A DNA stretch of 64,000 bases from Costus lasius (taxonomy: Eukaryota; Streptophyta; Magnoliopsida; Zingiberales; Costaceae). Below, one piece after another: positions 57,080-64,000 of the stretch (within the stretch, counting starts at the first letter, position 1; every line of letters begins with the position of its first letter). Both the position numbers and the translations under genes were made by a program. The notes beneath the pieces are model-generated. The model was not told the DNA's origin, made no database searches, and saw nothing but the letters and a program-made list of their open reading frames with translations. The stretch covers positions 14,030,001 through 14,094,000 of the forward strand of contig CM050453.2 in assembly GCA_027563935.2 (NCBI GenBank), in the 5' to 3' direction.

Positions 57080-58247
57080 GTAGTCTTTTGTCTTGCATCA
57101 CTTAGTTCCCTTAGGTTTTATTTTGTTGAGCAAAATGTGTTTCTTTTCTGTTCACCATTTTAACACTGATGTTTGATTTGTTAATATAGTAACATGCGAT
57201 CATTTAGGAATGTTAAAGTTTTTTGTATAAGTGTTTGAGTTGTTTATGAAATACAATTGGTTGTTTGATTATGTATTAGAGTGTATCGGTACAACTTGGT
57301 GCTTATACCTTAGAGTGAACCTTATAAATCGTTGTTGCATCTGTGTTGTTGAGCAGCACAAATAGCTGACTTAATCTAGACCACATAGTCTTCAATGTTT
57401 TATTGGAGGGCTTCATGCGGAAGTTGTTTCATCTGCCAAGAAACAGCAGACTTAGTATCCCTTGGTTTCATTTCGTACTAGCCTGTACATACCGATCCAA
57501 AATGATTTTTAAAATTTTGATTGTCCCCATTTAGGGAGCTGCTATTGTCTAAGGGGTTGATTGACAATTTCTATCCATGGTTTGATGGTGGTTGTTGTTG
57601 GTGGTTGGGAGTTTTCAAATGTTCCTGATGGGCGTTGGTTGTTTGTCTAACACTTATAACTTCTATCACTTCCATGCGCGTCCGTGCTCATCTCTCTACT
57701 TCATACTCCAAGCCGCAAGGTAGTTACACCTAAGTCCCAACTATCACAAACCTTGCAAATGTTGCACTTGGCAATGTAGACCCTCGATTTTGTAATTGTG
57801 TGCCTTGCTCTTGGTCACGCCCAATTGTCTAAATATGTTTTCGCAATCTATATACACATGCTTACCTAGACTTGTGCTTGTCTATATACTCGTGCTTGCC
57901 TGTGTACCATGTTCATTTGGTTCTGCACACCTGCGAACGCAATGTATTGAGTCATTGTGTGTTTTAAGAATACACAAGTGCTTAAGTAGATGTCTTGAGT
58001 CAAAAGCCTATGAGAAAACAAAATATACAAACCTCAGCCTTTACACGAGCTATGCATCAATAACCATCATTGTTTATGGTCCATCGCCTATGAACCAATC
58101 TGCCCTTGAGTGGTCACTTCTATGCATTCTTCGACAAGGAGTGGGACGTCACCACATCCAATGGTTGTAATTGTAGATATGGTAGAATTTCTTATTCTAG
58201 TTATAAGACTGGGATCTATGATTTATTTGATCTTACAAAATAGTTGA

Positions 58248-58389
58248 CTAAATATTGAATCCCCTTACCTTCCACTTGCTAATTTGTTAATTGCTAATTC
58301 TAATTTGTTAATAGCTAACTAAATATTGAATCCCCTTACCTTCTACTTGCTAATTTGTTAATTGCTAATTCTAATTTGTTAATAGCTAA
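58248..58389. repeat. Tandem duplication, 71 bp x 2
   Basis: CTAAATATTGAATCCCCTTA starts at 58248 and 58319. Only one difference was noticed (CCTTCCACTT against CCTTCTACTT). Confidence 0.93.
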
Positions 58390-58762
58390 CCTAGGCCCCT
58401 AAGCTATTCAAATACTTAGGGCAGTACAAGATTTTTTTTTTTTTTTCATTTGATCCTCTTCTCACACAGCATTAGTGATCAATAATTTTCTAGGATTATC
58501 ATCAACCTATCTTTAACTTGCTAGACCCAACCTCGAAGATCCAACTCACATCTTCTATGGACTTTGTTGCAAGTATGTTTTCTACATGCTTTGGTGAGGC
58601 ACTACTGCCCTAGTACACAGACCTAGTTGCACTAGTACACAGACCTAGTGTAAACAATACGCCGAAACTGGTTCATTAAGTAGTATTATTATATTTTCAT
58701 TAAGGATTGAGAAATTGGTCTGTAATGGGTGATATAGCTAATATGTACAATTCCGATTATGG

Positions 58763-58868
58763 ACAGGTACACGAACTAGGTGTAAACCGACATTGATTAT
58801 TGCCACTCCCCTTCACAGGTACTCGAACTAGGTGTAAATCGACATTGATTATTGCCACTCCCCTTCAC
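58763..58868. repeat. Tandem duplication, 52 bp x 2
   Basis: ACAGGTAC(A/T)CGAACTAGG starts at 58763 and 58815. Two differences were noticed. Confidence 0.9.
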
Positions 58869-60124
58869 GTGCTTATAGACAGACAAACTTCCTCGTAGCA
58901 ATCTGAGCCAAGGTTTAAAGTGTCATTCCGTACTGGGCAGTTCGTGCAGTGCAAACTGGTCTGATCATAGACCTATATTGTCGGTATTGGCTATATATAT
59001 ATAGATTTTTAGTACCGATTGATATCATTAGTGTTATATGTCGGTACCATTGACCAGTAATACAAGAAAGTAGACGGGCATGGTGGTTACTATATCTCTA
59101 AGGGGTGTACAGTACCAATACATACCAGTCGAGTGAAGAACTGGTTTATCATCGGTATTGAAAAGCTTGATCTCAGTAAGCTCCAAGCTCTCCTTACAAC
59201 AACCACCCTCATTCGGCAATGAGCTGACAAGTGACTCCTCTTGAAGGTTGGCTCAACAATTGACTTCCCTCAATTTCGAGTGAGTTGTTGCTCTAACTTA
59301 TGACTCCCCACCCCCACCCCCCATCTGAGAGTGACTCACCTGCCCCCTCGTTCTCCTATAGCTAGCTCCCTAGTGCCACATGACTCCCTCAAAGGGGAGG
59401 CCCAATAGTTAGTTCTGCTTCTTAGTTATGAGCCACTGCCCCAACCTATGGCCCCCTTTGTTCGGTAGTGAGCTCACTTGCCCCTTCGGCCCCCTAGCAA
59501 GCTCCTCGGAACCGTATGCTAACTTTTGCTAAATGGTAGGCTTGGCAGCCGCCTCCTTGATGTAGCGGATGTATTGGAGGGGGTGTCCTTAAGTCTGTAC
59601 TCTAAAGAGGGGGAGACAATGATGCAGAAAGCATGAGAGGGTTTGAGATGAAGGAAAGAAAAGTGTGTTAGAGGGAAATCCAGGAAAACCGATGAAAACT
59701 GTGCTGCTAAGATGCGACTTGAGCAATACCGGTGAGTTGAAAATCCAAGACACGACTACAACTCAAATCACTAATATCTCTTGTAGAGCCAAATTTCAGT
59801 AGCTTGCGCGCGCAGTCGGGTTCCTTCACAACGCAGCGGAGAGGAGGGTTTTCGCGCGTCCTAGACGGAGCCGATGACTGGGTTGTGGGAGGCAACTGCC
59901 CAAGCTGAGGGGAAACTGGGCAGCACAAGTACGTAGGAAGTTGAAAATGAATCGGAGCCCGGAACGATTCTAGGTAGTTCTGACGCACTTTGATTGAATT
60001 GAGAAGAAGTACAAAGCGCGAGAGGCGTTCATAACCGAGGCTCTCGGAGTTTGCTAGACCTAGACCTCCGCATAGGGAAGGTGACTACTACAACAACGTT
60101 GAAGAAAACAAACTCTTAGCCCTC

Positions 60125-60131
60125 TTTTATA
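60125..60131 (-). promoter_or_regulatory. TATA box in the gypsy-B 3' LTR
   Basis: The minus strand reads TATAAAAGAGGGC at this point. The other gypsy-B LTR has TATAAAAGAAAAG at the matching place (63830-63836). It is the likely LTR promoter. Confidence 0.55.
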
Positions 60132-60285
60132 GATCAAGAGGGAAGGGGAGACACATGACAAACACATGAGGGCTGTTGGATAAGCCAATAATCCCTAACT
60201 TCCTAAAAGAGGGTCAAGATGCCCTCTAACAAACTAAAAGAAGATGCTAACAACTTCAGTAGGGGCTCACAATGCCCACAAAATA

Positions 60286-60308
60286 GGGGGGGGGGGAGGG
60301 GGGGGGGG
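60286..60308 (+). repeat. Poly-G tract (11 G, A, 11 G) in the gypsy-B LTR
   Basis: An interrupted G run lies directly upstream of TGTGAGGACC. It is a possible G-quadruplex, or an assembly-sensitive homopolymer. Confidence 0.85.
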
Positions 60309-60359
60309 TGTGAGGACCGTTGAGAGCGTCGAACCTCATGAAGAACTTGACCCATCTGT

Positions 60360-60600
60360 ACTTTTGAGGCATTCACGGCCTGGCCGTGTTTGCGTTCACG
60401 GGCTTCAATGGAGTCTGAAAAATTTGGCAAAGCTGTCATGGCTGGGGCGTGCTTCCGGTCACAGCCGTGATGGGTTGTTTGGTTTTGCGACGAGCTCATC
60501 ACGGGTGTGGACACGGCCGTGTCTGGGCCGTGCTTTCTTTTACACGCAGGGCGACCGTGTCACGGCCGTGATGCTCTTCACGGCTTGCGTGTGACGGGCT
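60360..60600. repeat. CACGGCC/GGCCGTG cluster in the gypsy-B LTR
   Basis: Words TTCACGGCCTGGCCGTG, TCACAGCCGTGATGG, GACACGGCCGTG and GTCACGGCCGTGATG are spaced about 30-60 bases apart. They match the arrays in the gypsy-A LTRs. Confidence 0.75.
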
Positions 60601-60625
60601 ATCTGGTTTTTGATGTCCTTCAAGG

Positions 60626-61270
60626 CTAGGAGAAGCGATGGTGCTGAACTGCTTGATGAATCGGCAGTAGAAGGCTGTGAGGCCTAGAAAGCTGCAGACC
60701 TCGGTGACAGACTCGGGTTCGGGCCATTGACGGATGGCTTCAATCTTGGTGGGGTCGACCATAAGACCTTGGTCGAACACAATGAAACCCAAGAACTGAA
60801 CTTGGGTATCCAGAAAAATACGCTTCTTCGCATTAAGGAACAAACGTTCCTTACACAAGATGTCGAAGGTCAAGCGGAGGTGCTCAAGGTGGTCGGCGCG
60901 AGTACGATTGTAGATGAGGATGTTGTCAAAGTAGATGACCAGAAATTTCCCCATGTATGATTTGAGGACTTGACTCATGGGGTGCATGAAGGTGGAGGGA
61001 GCGTTGATGAGGCCGAAGGGCATCACGTGCCACTCGTAAAGGCCGTCCTTCATCTTGAAGGCTGTTTTCCACTCATCCCCTTCGCAGATGCAGACTTGGT
61101 GGTAGCCACTCCAAAGGTCAAGTTTACTAAACCAGCAGGACCCGGATATGAGGTCGACTATGTCGTCAAGTCGCGGGATGGGAAATCTATACTTGATGGC
61201 GATGTGATTGATTGCCCGACAATTAATACACATCTGCCAAGATCCGTCCTTCTTAGGTGTAAGAAGGGCT
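60626..61270 (-). pseudogene. gypsy-B reverse transcriptase
   Basis: Motifs [45 protein letters not shown] and [12 protein letters not shown] identify a gypsy RT. The catalytic site reads [10 protein letters not shown]: the second catalytic Asp is Asn, which should abolish polymerase activity. The frame ends in FSTIASP and runs into LTR sequence, with no RNase H. A frame change near 61270 separates it from the protease part. Confidence 0.92.
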
Positions 61271-62030
61271 AAGACTTTCATGGATGAAGCCTTTGGCGAG
61301 GAGGTTATCGACTTGCCTCGTGAGCTCCGTGTGCTCAGTGGGGTTAAGGCGATGGTGAGGTAAGTTGGGCAAAGATGCCCCGGGGACAAGATCAATGACA
61401 TGTTGAATGTCACGATCAGGTGGGAATCCAGTCGGCAGATCAACGGGGAAGATGTCCGAGAAGTCGGTCAAGAGGGCTGTGACTTCCTTGGGCACTGCGG
61501 GTGCTAGAGGGGGCGGGTCGCAAGAAACCTCACGCGCCATGAGAGCGTAGACCTCCTTGGTCTCATGGGCCTCATGGACAATCAAGCTGGGTCGCACAAG
61601 GGCGACCGGTGTGGGTGTAGAATGGGCTAGCTGAGTGGGCGTGATGATTCCTTTAGACGTGGAGGCCCGTAGCTCCTTGGGCGGAGCTGGGGTCAAACAT
61701 ATTTTACGCTTGCCATGCTGGAAGACGTAGATGTTGGAGCGTCCGTAGTGGACGATGTCGTGGTCATGGAGCCATGGGCGGCCAAGGAGGACATGGGCGA
61801 TGTCCATGGAGGTGACGTCCCACCAAACCTTATCGGTGTAGTCCCCAAAGTAGATAGGGACTTGGTAGCACTGGGTGATGGGGAGGTTAGAGGCGTCGAC
61901 CCAAGCGATCGAGTAAGGCTTGGGGTGTTGTTCTAAGGTGAGGCCGAATCGGGTCACCGCGGACCGTGACACTACATTGAGGCTACTACCTCCGTCGATT
62001 ACAATCTTGCATGACTTGCGTTACACTTAA
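61253..62030 (-). pseudogene. gypsy-B aspartic protease and RT N-terminus
   Basis: The protease site is IDGGSSLNVVSRSAV, followed by VLLGRPWLHDHDIVHYGRSN and the RT entry region [32 protein letters not shown]. The DGG form of the site is the same as in gypsy-A. Confidence 0.88.
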
Positions 62031-62199
62031 TATAAGTGTAAAAGATACTCGTACATTTTTAACCCTCGAACGGAGGAGGGGTGTGGACTATAGTGCAGCG
62101 CACAGCCACTATGGTGGGTCGTCGACTTAACTCGTCATCCGAGTAGCACTGTAGGCCAACGTCTTGGGCCGAAGGTGGGCCGCAAGGCGCAGGGGGCTG

Positions 62200-63325
62200 A
62201 GGGTCGCAACGCTCGGGCTAGATGTGCAAGGAGCAACGAGGCTAGTCTCGGTTGAAATGATCGGTTTGGTTGCAATGACGACATTAATTGGGGAGAACGG
62301 CTGTGAGGGGCGCCTTGCCCATCTCATCCCAAGTCAAGCGAGGAGGGGGTGCCTCGTGGGGTGCATCCCGGGGAGGTCGGCGAGGGCCAACGTGGGTTGG
62401 ACGCGATGGGGCCTCGAAACAAGATGGTGAGACTGGCGCCGGAGGCGCATAGACCGGGCGGCGCACGGGTAAAGGCTCGGCATGATGGGAACGTGAACAC
62501 AGGTCCTGCTCGTTCTCGCGAGCATGGTGTAGCATGAGTATGGTCGTGTCAAGGTCGTAGGTAGGTAAGGCATGCCGGATCTCCTCACGGAGACTATTCC
62601 AGAATCAGGAGACGTTGTAAACGCAGGGTCCTTAAGATTGCAGCGGATACTAAGCTCATCGAAGCGAGTGTGATACTCGTCGATGGCGTTGGACCCTTGG
62701 GAAATGGCACAATAAGAGTTGAGGAGACGCTGCCTATACGTAGCAGGAACATACTTCTTCTTAACTCGGTAGCACATCTCCTCCCATTGAGTGATGGGGG
62801 AACATGCTGATCTACGAGTTGACGCTCCACGTTCATCCAATACAATCGAGCTGAGCCGGTTAGCAAGAGACAAACGTAGCTAACCTTAAGGTGATCCGAC
62901 ATGATGCTCCACTCGAAGTAATTATCGACAGCCGTAGCCCAATCAAGGAAGACGTGGGGGTCAAGGCTGCCATTGAAGATCGGAGGGTCAACGCGCATGA
63001 GCCGGCAGACTTTGTCGTCCTCGTGGCTATGCTGAGTGAGGCGTCGTGGGGGAGGGATATCCTTAGCCCACATAGTCTCGTCACCAAACGGGTCATAACA
63101 CGAGGACTCGTTGGCGTGCATCCGCAGCGAGGCTAATGGCGGGGGAACACTAAGTGAGGGTCGGCCCTCCACAGGCTTAGACCGGAGTTCCAAAATACGA
63201 TTCGAGAGATCTTGGACTGTGGTCGCAAGACGCTGAACCAATAACTCCATCACTTCAAAGCGCATGGACAGTGATTCGATTGACCCTACCCTAGACAAAG
63301 TTACCTTCTTATTCGGTATTGGCAC
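62200..63325 (-). pseudogene. gypsy-B gag
   Basis: The gag domain is readable (FNGSLDPHVFLDWATAVDNY, LLTGSARLYWMNVER, KKKYVPATYRQRLLNSY, AIDEYHTRFDELSIRCNLKD). Frameshifts near 62790 and 62630 break it. The zinc knuckle near 62280-62240 reads CRHCNQTDHFNRD and then TAG where the last Cys belongs. The true start codon is uncertain because the frame near 63325 opens at GTG. Confidence 0.82.
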
Positions 63326-63441
63326 TTGGGTAGTAGGATTCTGGTAAGGGGCTCCTGATCTATAGGAGAAAACAAAGATGAGATTCTGATATGAAATGCA
63401 GTGGGAGATTGGCGAAACTAGACAAGAATTAGCTTTAACTT

Positions 63442-63454
63442 GCCTCTGATACCA
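63442..63454 (-). other. Primer binding site of gypsy-B (tRNA-iMet)
   Basis: The minus strand reads TGGTATCAGAGGC, separated by 3 bases from the LTR end at 63458. It is the same primer type as gypsy-A. Confidence 0.85.
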
Positions 63455-63457
63455 AAC

Positions 63458-64000
63458 TGGCGTAGCGGCGAGCTACGGGGTGGGAAACGCCTAGATCGGC
63501 TCTAGGGGAACATGTAAATGATTTGGAAATCCGCGACGGAAAATGCGATCAAATACGTATGTAAGCAACTTATGGTAAAATACAGAGAACCACAACAAAC
63601 AACTACGAAATTCTACTCAAATGAAAAGGAGCCCGGAGCGATTCGCTGTCGCCCGGTGCCTTTGATTGAATTAGAAACTGTGTTAAAAGGGGCACAAGGA
63701 AGGCTTACAAGAGTTGAGGGACCTCGCTTGGCACGACTACAAGCACACTCCCACAGCTCCCTTGGAGTTATCTGGACCTAGGCTTTCGCACCGAGAAGCG
63801 CTACTTCTGCACATTAGCGTTCACTTTTCTTTTATAGACTAAGAGGGGAAAGCTCACACCATTCACATGAGGGATGGTTATAACAACTATGCAAGAAAGA
63901 TGCTTAACTTTAATTGGAAATATTCTACCAACCAAAGTGTATGGGAGAAGCTTCACGCCGAAGTAAGAAGAGTCGTTTGTTTGAGCTTTGATGATATCTT
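63458..64000 (-). repeat. gypsy-B 5' LTR, cut by the window edge
   Basis: Begins TGGCGTAGCGGCGAGC on the + strand. It shares GGAGCCCGGA(A/G)CGATTC and TTTGATTGAATT with the other gypsy-B LTR, but alignment is poor elsewhere. A TATA box is seen on the minus strand at 63830-63836. Confidence 0.7.

Larger units (their letters stand above)
57080..59557 (+). other. Start of TFIIIC intron 9, no exon recognised
   Basis: AT-rich with GGTACC-type MITE words at 58735-58790 and 58900-59110, two tandem duplications, and a T run near 58433-58446. 59200-59550 is a C-rich degenerate repeat with GAGCTCACTTGCCCC/CTAGCTCCC phrases. If the gene is intact, this intron extends through gypsy-B beyond the window (over 6.9 kb). 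Confidence 0.5.
59558..60625 (-). repeat. gypsy-B 3' LTR, truncated at its inner end
   Basis: The start TGATGTAGCGGATGTATTGG resembles the gypsy-A LTR start TGATGTAGCAACTAATAGG. It carries CACGGCC/GGCCGTG words at 60360-60600. A deletion joins it to the end of the RT near 60625, so the inner LTR end is missing. Confidence 0.7.
59558..64000 (-). mobile_element. Deleted Ty3/gypsy element (gypsy-B), runs off the window
   Basis: Order on the minus strand is 5' LTR (63458 to beyond 64000), primer site, gag, protease, RT, then directly 3' LTR (down to 59558, TGATGTAGCGG). RNase H and integrase are missing. Protease and RT are clearly related to gypsy-A (VVSRSAVTRFGLTLEQ against VVSRTAVTRFGLPLEP). 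The two LTRs differ strongly in the parts that can be compared, so the copy is old or chimeric. The right target duplication is outside the window. Confidence 0.88.

Noticed and set aside
1..64000. CRISPR arrays, bacterial operons, rRNA, canonical tRNA genes, viral genomes
   Set aside because: None was seen. The repeats are transposon-derived or simple. The only A/B-box candidate does not form a recognisable tRNA.

Overview
The window is nuclear DNA of a flowering plant. It holds nested LTR retrotransposons, a wall-associated-kinase (WAK) pseudogene, and the first half of one gene that looks intact: the large B-block-binding subunit of transcription factor TFIIIC. Introns of 2.5-4.6 kb packed with short transposon remnants, hAT- and Harbinger-like MITEs and the LTR element families all point to a repeat-rich plant. 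A monocot is possible but not shown by the sequence. No bacterial, viral, CRISPR, rRNA or canonical tRNA gene was recognised.

Layout: 1-4295 is a mosaic of an Athila-like ORF remnant (+), a decayed Ty1/copia 3' end (-) and an LTR-like block. A second copia (-) runs from 4296 to about 16376 and is split by a complete 8.4-kb Ty3/gypsy element (7195-15607, -). This gypsy, called gypsy-A here, has two LTRs of about 1.77 kb, a tRNA-iMet primer binding site and a perfect 5-bp target duplication, CCAGG. 17829-20482 is the WAK-like receptor kinase pseudogene (+), with two tandem wall-binding/EGF modules. 20.5-33.4 kb has no gene. It holds a CACGGCC-palindrome cluster, degenerate minisatellites, two hAT-type non-autonomous elements and inverted remnants of a chromodomain-bearing gypsy.

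33907-57079 carries nine exons of the TFIIIC subunit (961 codons, no stop or frameshift, all nine donors GT and all eight acceptors AG). The 3' half lies beyond the window. Its introns carry MITEs, LTR fragments and local duplications. From 59558 to the right edge lies gypsy-B (-), a relative of gypsy-A that has lost RNase H and integrase and has a mutated reverse transcriptase active site.

The most unusual observation is that the gypsy-A polyprotein frame continues far into its LTR. There it passes through tandem repeats built on CACGGCC/GGCCGTG palindromes, and related peptide motifs appear in the gypsy-B LTR. Many inactivating changes in the elements fit C-to-T decay, as expected of methylated, silenced DNA. 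Joined exons were read by eye and no database search was run.
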